From NCBI GenBank assembly GCA_020543525.1, contig JAHYIO010000004.1, positions 2,046,001 through 2,110,000 of the forward strand: a DNA stretch of 64,000 bases, read 5' to 3'. Position numbers and translations under genes: made by a program. The notes under the pieces were generated by a model. That model did not search any database, was not told where the DNA came from, and was given only the letters and a program-made list of their open reading frames with translations. Origin of the DNA: Coriolopsis trogii (lineage: Eukaryota; Basidiomycota; Agaricomycetes; Polyporales; Polyporaceae). Below, one piece after another: positions 44,786 through 55,334 of the stretch. Every line of letters begins with the position of its first letter. The first letter of the stretch is position 1.

Positions 44786-46449
44786 GCACGCGGCATGGGA
44801 GTGGGCTGAACAGCCTGGCGCAGAAACCTGTCAATGTGAGTCTGTCGAAGCCCCGTCGGGGCACTACCAGTGCTCGGAGCGAGCATGCGCGAGATCTGCG
44901 CCCATAACGTGGAGGAGGGTGGAGCAAGTGCAAGCGCCTCCTCGTCCGTGACCCACGTCTCCGGGTCGTCCGTCACAAAGAACCTAAAACCGTTATCCGC
45001 TCTGCGCTGCGAGTGTACGCTCACCTGACGCCGGAAGGTCGGGCAGCAGCGGTCCCAGGCCGCATGACCCTCTTCCTTGCAGTTTACGCAGCGGTAGCGT
45101 ACCGGGTCTATCACCGTGCATCTTGACGTGGGGTGGGCTCCAGCGCAGGTACTGCAGGTATCAAGCTCCTGCGGGCACTCCTTCGCAAAGTGCGTGCCGT
45201 AGCTCTGGCACTTCAAGCACCGTTTGGGCTCCACCACCTCACGCCGAACAAGCACTTTGCGGCCCGCAATGGTCAAACCCTTGATGGCGATGTTCGCCTG
45301 GGGTGCACTATCAAAGGTCAGTGACAAGAATGCAAACCTCTGCTCTGGACGCCGGCGGTCCACCTGTTTGACCCAGGCCGCCTGCAAAATTGACTCGGGT
45401 CGTATGCCATGTGCTTCCTCTAGGGCGCGTAGGTTGGCGCCATTGCTGGGGTCGAACTCCACCGGGACGTACTCCGCTATCAGCTTGTAGTGTCTCTCAA
45501 CGAGCCGTGCGGCGGTTCCCATCTTGTTGGCGAAGGACCTGACCGCCGGTCCTTGTAACCATCGGGCTGTCTCCTTGTTGCTGACCGTGAAGACGACGTC
45601 CCCATGCTGCAAGACTCGTGCTGTCTCGAAAGCGGCCCCGCTCGGGGCGGTGAGCCCCTCCCTGTCGAGAAGGTCGAGCGATTGCCGGGCCTTCTCCAGC
45701 ACCTCCCTATCCGCCAGCTGCTCCCCGCCCGTATCCTTCAATGCCACCCCTCGCACCAGCACTTGACGCTGTAAATGTTCTGCCCAAGTGACCGCCCGCT
45801 GCGTGCGTGCAGGGGCGGTCTCGGGGGTGAGCGTAGACGGTGGGGTGGGGGACTCACCACGACGGCCGGCCACGGCTTTTTCCACTGCAACCTGCAAGCC
45901 CTCCAGTCTAGCCAATCCATCCTCAACGCCCTTCTTGACCCTGCCCAACTCCCCAATCGCCCCTTCCACTTCTCGTACAAGGCCACCCAGGTGGGCGTCC
46001 AGCTGTTTCTCCATAGTTGACGCCTGTGAGTCCAGTCGCGGGACGATCTGCGCCTCCGTTCGTTCCGCAACCGCCGCCACGACCCTGTGTTCCATCCGGT
46101 TTGTAAGGATTGTTTTTGCCAGTCGAGAGAAAGCCACGAGGCCCGTTCTCGTGAGTGCCGAGGACGTGTCGCAGGCGAAGTGCAGGAGGCCGGTGACCAG
46201 AGCCTCCTCCGTTAGAGATCCTTCGCCTTCTGGGACCAGTCTGCGCTCTCTGAGAAACTGCAAGGCGGTGTCGATGTCGGGGACGAGTTCCTCCGCCTCC
46301 GCATACTGCAAGTGCGACGGAGCGGGTTTGGGTTTCTTGGTCGATTTTTCTGTCGAGGATCCAGTCGGCACTGTCGCGCTGGCACGGGCGCTAGGTGTCG
46401 AGTTTGCGCTTCTCGTCCCGGGTGCCGCACTACTACCGCGGTTTGCCAT
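44782..46449 (-). CDS. LINE ORF1 protein (gag-like, CCHC zinc knuckles)
   Basis: The likely start is MANRGSSAAPG at 46,449; the open frame extends upstream to 46,608, but that part would be 5' leader. The N-terminal half is helical and probably oligomerises (VVAAVAERTEAQIVPRLDSQ, EKQLDAHLGGLVREVEGAIG). A basic middle region precedes three CCHC-type knuckles (CLKCQSYGTHFAKECP, CSTCAGAHPTSRC, CVNCKEEGHAAWDRCCP) that bind RNA. The stop TGA overlaps the ORF2 start as ATGA, which suggests coupled termination and restart. The frame is open throughout. Confidence 0.85.
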   Translation of the reverse strand: MANRGSSAAPGTRSANSTPSARASATVPTGSSTEKSTKKPKPAPSHLQYAEAEELVPDIDTALQFLRERRLVPEGEGSLTEEALVTGLLHFACDTSSALTRTGLVAFSRLAKTILTNRMEHRVVAAVAERTEAQIVPRLDSQASTMEKQLDAHLGGLVREVEGAIGELGRVKKGVEDGLARLEGLQVAVEKAVAGRRGESPTPPSTLTPETAPARTQRAVTWAEHLQRQVLVRGVALKDTGGEQLADREVLEKARQSLDLLDREGLTAPSGAAFETARVLQHGDVVFTVSNKETARWLQGPAVRSFANKMGTAARLVERHYKLIAEYVPVEFDPSNGANLRALEEAHGIRPESILQAAWVKQVDRRRPEQRFAFLSLTFDSAPQANIAIKGLTIAGRKVLVRREVVEPKRCLKCQSYGTHFAKECPQELDTCSTCAGAHPTSRCTVIDPVRYRCVNCKEEGHAAWDRCCPTFRRQVSVHSQRRADNGFRFFVTDDPETWVTDEEALALAPPSSTLWAQISRMLAPSTGSAPTGLRQTHIDRFLRQAVQPTPMPRA

Positions 46450-46592
46450 ACTACGCTGCTGCAATGTATACTGAACCCAAGGTAGACTAGATATACCGCC
46501 AGCCCAAGCCGATAGAGCCACACACTCCGAGCCTCCCCCTGTGAGATCGGAGCGTGGGAATATACTAGGTGGTGGTGGTGTAAAGCCAAGAG

Positions 46593-46603
46593 GTGTAAGA
46601 CAC
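46593..46603. repeat. LINE target-site duplication, right copy
   Basis: GTGTAAGACAC, second copy of 15,075-15,085. It marks the 5' end of the LINE at about 46,592 and hence a full-length insertion. Confidence 0.85.
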
Positions 46604-49600
46604 TTCATCCTCGTTCACTATGACAGGTGTGCAGTCTGGAAGTACGATCCGGATGATTCTTGAAGAGCTGCGAAGGCGACGCACGATCGCTGATCTACAG
46701 CGTGTCAGGCATTATCTCGTACTTCCGCGGTTCTCACTATCATCGCTAGACGAAGATCTCAAGCTTTGTGAGGCTGGGATCACCGATGGCACAGTACTGC
46801 AGTTCCGAACTTGCGTCCTTGGAGGCACCAAGCACAATGGTGAGCTCTCCACGTGCATATTAGACAAGTCAATTCTTACCGTTTTGGCAGGAGGGTTTAC
46901 CTTTGCCAGCCATGTGCGCTTCTCAAAAACCAAAGACAGGTGCCCATCGGAACATCCTGAGCGTGAGTGAATCCATTGTGCGATCATATGTGCGAACTAA
47001 GAACACTCCTGGTAGATTGGGTCCCTCTGACGGGTTCACGTCGAGGTTATTGGCAATGCATGATATGCCGCGATCAGCCCGACGTCTTGCACAAGGATGT
47101 TACATCACATGAGCAGTTGAGATGGTACAAGGCCGCCATTGCCCGTTCTGCAGCCGGGTCCTTAGGCTGTGCATCTACGTCTGCCGCACCTGAGACTGCT
47201 CGCGATTGCGTCCGGGCCACTTTGTTAGATGTTTTGGACAATACAGTTGAGACTTGTGAGGCCTCGCATGCCGGTGATCCTCAGGATGGTGCGGATGGAA
47301 GAGATTTGAATTTCAACTGGGATGCATTGCTGCCAGGTTCAACATCGCTCGTGACGAGTGACGACACCTTCCTTGCCCAATTGTCTCAATGTCTCAAGGC
47401 CTATCTTCTGGATGACAGAGATATCAACCCAGAATCTGATGACGACGACGACAATGGCGATTTCCATCCAGATGGCGTGCATGACAAGACTGGGGACAGC
47501 GGGTATGTAATGCAAAATACAGGTATGTTTCTTCATAATCTCTCAAGGTGTCATGTCTGAACGCTGTGTGGGCTTAATAGATGAGACGGTGCCCACCGTG
47601 TGCGCTGCTGCACGACGTCGTTACTTGAGTGATGAATCACAACCTTGGTTTCCGTGGCCTGATAAGGAGGTAAGTCCTTTCCTGTACGAAGTTGTCAGGA
47701 TAAATAACAAACGACTGCGCAGACATGTATTCTTGATATTCTGCGTTATCTGCCACGATGTGCATTCTTGGCCAAGCAGAATGCCGCCATTCATTGGGCT
47801 CTCCTAGCCCTTGGAGTCAAAGACATCCCATCCGATCACGACGTAGATCGCGTCTCAAGAGCGTTACAGCGCTTTCTCGGGATACGGAGCATTCACTACG
47901 AAGGTGTCATGGGGCATGTATACTATGTGAATGATCTTGCACAGTTGATTGCCCAGGTGATTTCCACTGTCTACACTGACTTCCAATAGTGCTGACTCCC
48001 ACATTCATTCATACTGTCCAGGAGTTGTCCAACCCCCGAGTTCGACCGCACCTTCATTTCCTTCCGGAAGACTCTGGCCCTCGACTTGGCGAAGCATGGC
48101 AGGCAGCGCGCTGGAAGACTGAACTCGATCCTAACCTGGCATGCCCCATGGTCAGAATCGGAGCACAAGACTATTTTATGTATGAACCTGCACAGGTCGA
48201 CGATGGCAGTCTCTGCATGCCTATTTGATGGTTCACGCGAGGTGGTAATATTTTTGCCCTCGTGTGGAAGATGAGCGCTGTCTCCGGTGGCTCGGGCTGA
48301 TAGAAACGTTCAATACGAGGTTGCTGCCTCATGCTTTCTCACCGCCCTCCCGGGACTTACGGCAAGTTATACATATTACAATATTCCAGATCCGCAAATG
48401 ATCATTGGTACTGTATCTTTGGTTGTTCCTGTGTACATTGCCCCGCTGACTTTAGCTGACAGGTTTGGAGGACTCGTCGGGTGCAGTCGCTCCTTGGACG
48501 TTCACAAATCCAAGTGAAGGCAATCCATGGCGGAAACGATCCATGGGATACCGCGTAGTCGCTTTCCCAATCTGGTTGTACTGCGACAACACTTCAGGCA
48601 ACGTCTCGAAGAAGTGGAACAAACACAACTCGTTCCTCTTCACTCCAGCGGGGCTGCCACGGCGTGTTGTGCATCACGAGTACAACATTCATTTCTTGGT
48701 AACATCCAACCTTGCGCCACCGCTGGAAATGCTTGACGGCATTGTTGAGCAGCTGAGGTTTGTGAACTTACGAAGTACGACTCAGACATCGCTCTCTATC
48801 TAACTTGTTATATAGAGATTGTCAGCACAGAGGAATATGGGCATGGGATTGTGAGCTCAAGGAAATGGTGCTTGTCGTCCCGTCAGTCCTCGCTATGCTT
48901 GGTGACAACCCGATGCAGAGTGAGATAGCCTGTCATGTTGGACTTGCAGGCAAGTACTTTTGCCGGGTGTGCCAGGTCTCGCGGGGCGCGGCCGATGACT
49001 CTGATGAGCCTGGAATGACCACTACTATCCCTGACAATGCTAGCTATGCTGGATCCGACCATTCCGGGACCTGCAACATTGAGTCCGACAGGGAGAGCAT
49101 GCACTCGACGAACACCGGTCCAACCCGTGCTGCCAGTGGCTCACAACACGGCCGTCGGAAGAGGAAGGCTGAGACAATGACTGAGATGGTCGATCGTGTG
49201 AGGTGATTCATGACTGTATGTTTATCCATTTAGGTATACGCCTGCACAGGGACTGAATGGAACATGCAGATTGGAGAGCTCCGTTCACGCTCAACTACAC
49301 TACCTCTTTTGCAGTCTCACTTCCTCGATGCACAACAGATCGGCGGACAGGCAAGTGTTCTACGCTCGCGGACAGAGAGCGGTGTAAAGGACACATATCA
49401 AGGCCATTTCCTGTCAAATCTCTTCAACTTGACAACACGCCGAGGTCGCAGTGTCCCTGACAAGCTCACTGACATCACGGAGTATCTGAAGAGTGTTCCT
49501 CGGGTGGATGAGTGTGCTACAAGTCCGGTGTGGCGGATTGCAGGTACGTGTGCTATATTGATACATATGCTAGATCACACGCAAACTGAGCTGTCTGTAG

Positions 49601-51710
49601 ACTTCGATCCACATTCTGATACACTGGTCGAGATTCTTCATGTCATCCTCCTTGGTTTCGTCAAGTATCTGTGGCGAGACTCAGTCAGCTGACTCAAGGA
49701 GCCTGAGAAGATGACTCTTATCGCCCGTCTGTCATCTTTTGACGTCTCCGGATTAGAGCTCTCCCCGCTCTCAGGAAGGACTCTTGTCACATACGCCAAG
49801 TCGCTTGTTGGGCGAGATTTCCGTGCCATCGCGCAAGCTGCACCGTTTGTGCTGCAAGATCTGGAGAGTATTCCTGATGAACTTATCAGAGTCTGGACTT
49901 CACTCGCACATCTGGTACCTCTTGTCTGGCAACCCGAGATTGAGAACCTGTCGGAGCATTTGGTAAGCTCCGAGTTTCTCTACTAATTGTGATCGCTCTT
50001 GACTGACAGGCGTGCGATTCACAGAAGCGAATGGAGGACGCAATACACCGGTTTCTGGATGCTACCTGCAAGCTCACCCCGCGCTGGTTCAACAAACCAA
50101 AATTTCACATTGTGCTGCACTTACCAGAGCATGTCCGTCGCTTTGGTCCGCCAATGTTGTTTGCCACCGAAGGCTTCGAATCATTCAACGCAGTTATCCG
50201 ATCTCACAGCATCCATAGCAATCACCGCGCCCCCTCTCGGGACATTGCAGCTGGCATGGCACAACATAACCGCATCCGGCACCTCCTCAGCGGCGCATTC
50301 TTCTACATGCCTCGTGTTGTTGATGGAGAACGAGATGACGACTTTGATGACACATTCACCAATATTCCGAAGCAAACACCACATGCATCCTCGCGCTCAC
50401 CATGGCTACACCAAATGCAGCATGTTCTTATCCGCGACTGCACAATCGATAACATTATATGGCAGTCTGCATCTCACGAGCCTCTCAACCTTCTTCCTCT
50501 TGACAATTTTGATAAGAACTTTCTTGGTGCGGTCCGCTTTGAGCTACCGGCTACCGTTTCGAGCGATAGTGGTAAACGTTCATGCCTCCGAGTGACTGGC
50601 ATCTTGATACTAATATATTCTTGACAAGTAGGTGTATGCCGCCAGCTTGGATCCCCCCAACCATGGAATCATTCCGCTGCGTTCAAGGCTGGCTTCGCTG
50701 CGCCCAGTTTGCTGGCTCATCAATCTGATAGGATGCTACTCAATCAGAGATACCGCCCAGCAGAGCGGATGCGTGTATCAGAGGAATGGTGTCAGATCAG
50801 ACCTAATTCCTGGATAGTCTTTTGGCATACACCGCAAGTCTCACCGGCCCACCAACCTTCATCAGATTCTTCAACTCCGCAAACATACTCACTTCTCGGA
50901 CGCGTCCAAGAAATCATCCAAGTCGTCGGTTCATCGAATGAGACCAATGGAAAGGCTGACTTTGTGCTTGTGCAGCAAGCCGAGGTCATGGACCGCCACC
51001 CCCTATATGACATGCCTCAGCTTTCAATCACTCAACGGTACTTCCTGATTCCGGCCACGGTATGATCTGCAGACTATCATCATGGTGTTTTCTGTTCTTC
51101 TAACTATTCTCTCATGATTTGTCAGGACGTGAAGTGCGTTGTCAATGTCCAGCACGACTGCTACAGCGGGAAATGTCCACTTGTGAGAACACGAGTAGTC
51201 TGGCAGGAGCGGGAGGAGACGTCTCTGCGTGAGGATTCCGTCCAACACCGTGGCCAGCACTATGTGTTGAACACAGGCCAGATGCGGGACGCATCACTCC
51301 TTGCCCCACATTATCTGCCCCTTCCGGCGAGGAAGCCTCGTGAGGTTATTATCCATGATGCCGCTAGACGTGAGGTTGATGTTTCAAAACGTCGCCGCCG
51401 CCTCGAGGCGTCGTCAGCACTGTCTGAGACGGACAGACTCATTGGACCTGGAACCACACTGCCGGTGCTGCAGGTTGGCCCTTCAACCCTTTTGCAACCC
51501 CTGAACGTTTCGACACACCACACATTGCTAGTGCCTGCTCATCAAGCACGAGGCATGCAATCTTCAACGGGAGGTGCAACAGCCTCATCATCCGGTCACG
51601 ATCGAGGGACCCAGGCCTCCGAAGAATCTGATGGGTTTCGTCGTTCTGCATTGGGTTCCCATTTTGTTGTACCGCCTCAACCAGTGCGCCATGTATTACC
51701 CCCATCCTGA

Positions 51711-52244
51711 ATACCTACTTACTGGTAGACCTGTATGACCAATTGTCGAAAAAAGGGTAATCCGAGCATTGACTTTGAGGGTGTCGATAAGTTGTGACAC
51801 AGTCACATGATGGTGACATTCCGCAGGCGCTGTGTGCATGTGATTGACACGTTGCACCCACTCGCATGAACCTCCATCTTGCCAGCAGGACGATATGGCC
51901 AGCTTGGTCAGGATCTACTCTGAATATCATTCTGCAATCACTCTCGAATTGGGCTAGTCTTTACTCGCTGGGTTGCAACTTGGCCTGCTAGCATTCTGAT
52001 CGATCCAGGTGAGTGCCTTGAACATCCTCTCATGACAGCACACCTCGCAGCAACATGCCCTCGTTCACAAGACAGAAATTAAGTATTTGATCTTTGGGAT
52101 GCTCGTGGCTGTTTGGACCAGGATGGGCATGCAGGAGGCTGGAGTATTCTGTGACTATAAAGTCACTGACAGGTGAGTTGTTCAGTCTCCTCGTCACCTC
52201 TTGCCCACTGCTCCTCTCTCACCATCACAACTGACCCAGGATAA
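51711..52244. other. Spacer between the two genes of the Ubl-type transposon
   Basis: It presumably holds the terminator of the first gene and the promoter of the second. A CAGGTGAG/CAGGATAAATG pattern at 52,170-52,246 may be an intron in the second gene's leader. Confidence 0.35.
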
Positions 52245-54304
52245 ATGTCTTCTACATCTGCGAACTTCAGGCCTCGCTCAGAGCTGCGCTCCAATGAAGA
52301 CACTCCTTCGTCGATGGTGAGGGGTCAGCCGGGTGCCGGTGGAATTCCTGGTAACCGTGATCTCTCGCACGAGCTGGGAATTTTTATCGACAAGGTGGCC
52401 AACTCCATGCGACTCAACCCCAAGTACCGCGCTGAGCTGCACGCTTTCAAACTGGTGAGTCGCCCGGTATGCGATAGTGCGATGTCCACGTCCTTGGCCC
52501 TCCTTTTCAAAGTTGGGCTACTCTGCAGTTCTGCTGAAAGCCACCGCTAGTGCAGGGGCTTTCATCATGATATGGGACGTTAGCTCGGAACAGCTCATGC
52601 CCTGCGCTCATCCTCACCTTTCCAGATTCTTGACCACTGCTCACGAGTATATATGTCACTTTCCGTTTTCGCCTCCTACCTTATATCATGCTCATCTTTC
52701 GGTTATGCTCTCTTCTCAGCTAGTCCTTGATCTCCCTGAGGTGTTCCATAGGATCACTATCACCCAGCAGGCCACTGTGTACCGTGGCCTTCAGAACACC
52801 GATGAGCTCCGTGACGACCTTGCATCCATCAAGGTCCAGACTGCCGCTGTAAGCACGCAGTTGGCCACCAAGTTTACTGTCACACGAGATCATAAGGTAC
52901 GTTGTTTTCTCTATCTTCGCTGCATCAAATTGTCATTGATTGTATGCAGGACGACATCCTGAATCTATGCAAGTCTCTCATTGTTGAAGGCAACCGTGTC
53001 GAGTATGACTTTGCTGACAAAGCACTTGTACGTAGTCTCATTGTCTATGTATTTGTCTAACACGGTTATCTCCACCAGGAACGCCTCAAGAACCCCACTT
53101 TGTTTCCGCATTTCACTGAGGCTTTCAAGTCGGCGTGCGCCACCAAGCCTCATATGTTCGGAATGCGTACCGTCAGTTGGTATGTTATCTCTTTGCATTG
53201 GTCTCATGCTCTCATTCATTGGTATTGCAGCTGCGCGATACTATATTCAACAACAAGAAGAGGTGTGGACTTACAAAGTGCCTCCGCGCCGTTATTCAGA
53301 AGTTCATCGACGGTCAAGAGAATACAGATATTGCACAGATAGCATTGAGCCTTCTCATTCTTGTAAGCATGTTGTTCCTCATTCTGACAATATACTCATA
53401 CTAAAGCATACCCACATCAACTAGCGTTGCTTCATGCGCGATCACCCAGAACTGGTTGGCCGTGGTGAAGAAGTTGAAGAGATAAGCGCAGCGATCTCGC
53501 AAGCGACCTCGTACTGGTGCTAAGGACTCAACTCCAGTAAATCCGTCAAGTTATTTCTGGGCGGAGTATCAGTTGTTCATCACGGAGATGCGTGGATTGT
53601 GGGGTCACGACTACAAGGAGCCTGGTTGGACAGCGTACGTGATCTTCACATTTTGTGATTGATTGCTTGTTAATCCTAGTCTGCGACCACCCAGACATCT
53701 TGAGGCATGTTGTCGAGAGGAACGTATCCTGTTCCCAGACGATTCTCTCTGTGATGTTCCTTTACAGGTTGCTGCCAGGTCTGACAGTGGCCACCACCCC
53801 GATACCCCACGCCCTCATCAGTACGAACCTTCCCATCAAGCGATGTCGTACCCGCCTTCTCCCTCCCCGCCCTCATCTGTACTGGCCCCTGTCTCATTGC
53901 TCAACACACTACAATCTTCACCTTCTTCGTCATCTTCGAGCTCATCTCCGGCTCCGGCTCCTCCGTTGCTCAACTCCGCCCTGCCAGCTGGTCCGTCCCA
54001 TACCATGCTCCCATCCTTGCAACTACCCCCAGTCACGCAGCAAAATTATCATGAACTCTTGGACTACCATGCTACACCTCAGCCCTTCACCGGGTCGCAT
54101 CCTTCTTCTCAGTATATACGCAATCCGGATCTCCCCTCTCACTCTGTTCAGTCCCCTATCCATGGTCTTGGCCAGCAACCCTCTCTCTCCTTTGCTATGC
54201 ATGCCAGTGGGCACTCAGGCATGCAAGCAGGACACACGTCATCCGATGGCTGGGTCTTTGGTTGGAACGGTGGTACGTCATCTCGCTGCATTGATTTGGA
54301 TTGA
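52245..54304 (+). CDS. Companion protein of the Ubl-type transposon
   Basis: It starts MSSTSANFRPRSELRSNEDT. Exons separated by short introns encode HELGIFIDKVANSMRLNPKY, TVYRGLQNTDELRDDLASIK, ILNLCKSLIVEGNRVEYDFA, ERLKNPTLFPHFTEAFKSAC, FNNKKRCGLTKCLRAVIQKF and SSYFWAEYQLFITEMRGLWG. A low-complexity Ser/Pro tail follows to the stop at about 54,304. The helical middle resembles a DNA-binding/oligomerisation protein rather than an enzyme. It lies about 530 bp behind the transposase-like gene in the same direction, as with second proteins of CACTA-like elements. I do not know its function. No stop breaks the exons I could follow. Confidence 0.55.
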
Positions 54305-54710
54305 CTATTGATTACGCTATTTGCCCATGTAGCCTCTTCATACTAAGTCCTCCTAATCAAACCTTGGTAGTACATAGTTACGACAGGATAGGCGATATGC
54401 ATATATGCAGTATGGAATTCCGTAGCGTAGTGCCACTCCTTTAGTAGTCTGCCTAATAATACTTGTTTTTCTTGTATTTGGTGTGCGCGCCCCGTTTTCT
54501 ACTAGTGACGCCGAGGATATCAAGTTTCAACCACGTCCTCGCTTATGGGGCAATCTTAAGTCACCTTTCGGGATATACTCTTAAGACATTCTCCAGGATG
54601 GGCCACCTTAAGCCAGTCCGAAGGCTCAAAAAGCGTTGTGCTCTTAAGGCCGATTTGGCGAAATCTCGGAAATGGAATTTCTCGAGATCATCCTAGGAAA
54701 CCGTCCTGCC
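54305..54710. mobile_element. Right end of the Ubl-type transposon with CTTAAG motifs
   Basis: CTTAAG occurs at 54,555, 54,580, 54,607 and 54,643 within 94 bp. Such clustered short palindromes next to an element end are typical subterminal binding sites. No gene is seen. Confidence 0.45.
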
Positions 54711-55201
54711 CATGTATGTAACAGTATTGTCAAGCGTGCCAGTAACGTATATGCGACATATATGCATGACGGAGGAGAGAGCGAATACGAAAGGAGGACC
54801 CACTACAAGCAAGACTACTCGAAAGACGAACAGGGTGGGGAGATAGGTAGGGAATGCGGATGTATGGCATTACTTCATTGAGGTCCCAGGGGGAGGAGAT
54901 CCAACCACGGACAATGGCTCACCCGCGTCAGCGTCGACATAGGCACCGGGAAATGTGCTAGGTGCGACACCATCACGAGCTGCACTCCGAGTCGCGGGAT
55001 GGTCACCGAGTAGTACAGGTAGGGAAAAACGCGGGTCTGCCAGACCCGCGCGGGTTTTGATACCCGTACCCGTACGGGTACGGGTGTGGGTACCTCTCGG
55101 CCGACCCGTATGAAAACCCGTACCTGCGCGGGTACGGGTTTCATTCCCCCCTCCAGGCGTTTAAGCCTTTCGTTGGTGAGTTCTGAGGGCATATGTACGG
55201 G
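54711..55201. repeat. Array unit resumes: 3' part of DUF6535 copy B tail
   Basis: Similarity to about 1,150-1,390 resumes here. Position 54,881 onward matches 1,310 onward closely (tail of the DUF6535 gene, minus strand). A hAT-type element begins at 55,020. Confidence 0.5.
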
Positions 55202-55334
55202 TCAAACCCGTGAACCCGTGGTTGGGTTTCGTACCCGCGAGAAACCCGTACCCGACCTGCGGGTACGGGTTTTTCGTGGGTACGGGTACGGGTCTTGACC
55301 TGGACACCCGCGGGTATACCCGCGCCAGTCCCTA
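55020..55334. mobile_element. Short hAT-type MITE rich in CGGGTA motifs, 315 bp
   Basis: It is present in copy B of the DUF6535 tail and absent from copy A. AGTACAGG flanks it on both sides (55,012-55,019 and 55,335-55,342), an 8 bp duplication. The ends read TAGGGA...CGCGGGT in inverted orientation. The body is almost entirely direct and inverted CGGGTA/TACCCG units. Confidence 0.85.

Larger units (their letters stand above)
15086..46592 (-). mobile_element. Full-length Tad-like LINE, split by two later insertions
   Basis: The element runs on the minus strand from about 46,592 (5' end) to an 11-base poly-T at 15,086-15,096 (its poly-A tail). Net of the hAT-type element, the 24 kb element and their target duplications it is about 6.3 kb. 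It encodes ORF1 (nucleic-acid binding, three CCHC knuckles) and ORF2 (endonuclease, reverse transcriptase, RNase H, C-terminal zinc knuckle), the layout of the fungal Tad clade. The two halves of the reverse transcriptase join exactly across the 24 kb insertion (VPVEYVE, then WLRVKLAGRR), so they are one insertion and not two truncated elements. It lies in intron 1 of the Ubl-type gene. Confidence 0.85.
15003..51710 (+). pseudogene. Transposon protein with N-terminal ubiquitin-like domain, intron 1 holds a LINE
   Basis: Exon 1 is 15,003-15,048 (MTVFVMGTVERVVAL). Exon 2 starts at 46,627 and reads on in frame as RVQSGSTIRMILEELRRR and ends with EAGITDGTVLQFRTCVLGG. Together these about 80 residues look like a ubiquitin fold with a terminal Gly-Gly. 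A CxxC...H-type finger (WQCMICRDQPDVLHKDVTSH) follows, then the long conserved body of a widespread Agaricomycete transposon protein: WFPWPDKE, LDPNLACPMVRIG, GNPWRKRSMGYRVVAFPIWL, TSGNVSKKWNKHNSFLFTPA, DFDPHSDTLVEILHVILLG, KPKFHIVLHLPEHVRRFGPP and a C-terminal region ending in a Ser-rich tail at 51,710. There are about ten short introns. Two in-frame TGA codons (48,226-48,228 and 49,690-49,692) sit where CGA (Arg) fits, so the gene is inactive. It is presumably the element's transposase; I cannot point to catalytic acids with confidence. Confidence 0.65.
13740..54710. mobile_element. Two-gene DNA transposon (Ubl-type), split by nested insertions
   Basis: The repeat unit of the array is interrupted here. 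Its flanks continue at about 13.7 and 54.7 kb within roughly 100 bp. Subtracting the LINE and its nested insertions leaves about 9.5 kb with two genes in the same direction: a long multi-exon protein (15,003-51,710) and a companion gene (52,245-54,304). Four CTTAAG motifs cluster near the right end (54,555, 54,580, 54,607, 54,643), as expected for subterminal transposase-binding repeats. I could not define terminal inverted repeats or a target duplication by eye, so the exact ends and the superfamily (CACTA/Plavaka-like is my best guess) remain open. Confidence 0.55.

Noticed and set aside
15086..46592. Two separate LINEs, one truncated at its 5' end and one at its 3' end
   Set aside because: The halves join in frame at a 6 bp duplication and share a single 11-13 bp target duplication, so they are one element.
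46604..46630. CACTATGACAGG near 46,616 as a CACTA-type terminus
   Set aside because: It is the 3' end of an intron (TGACAG acceptor) that rejoins exon 1 at 15,048 in frame.
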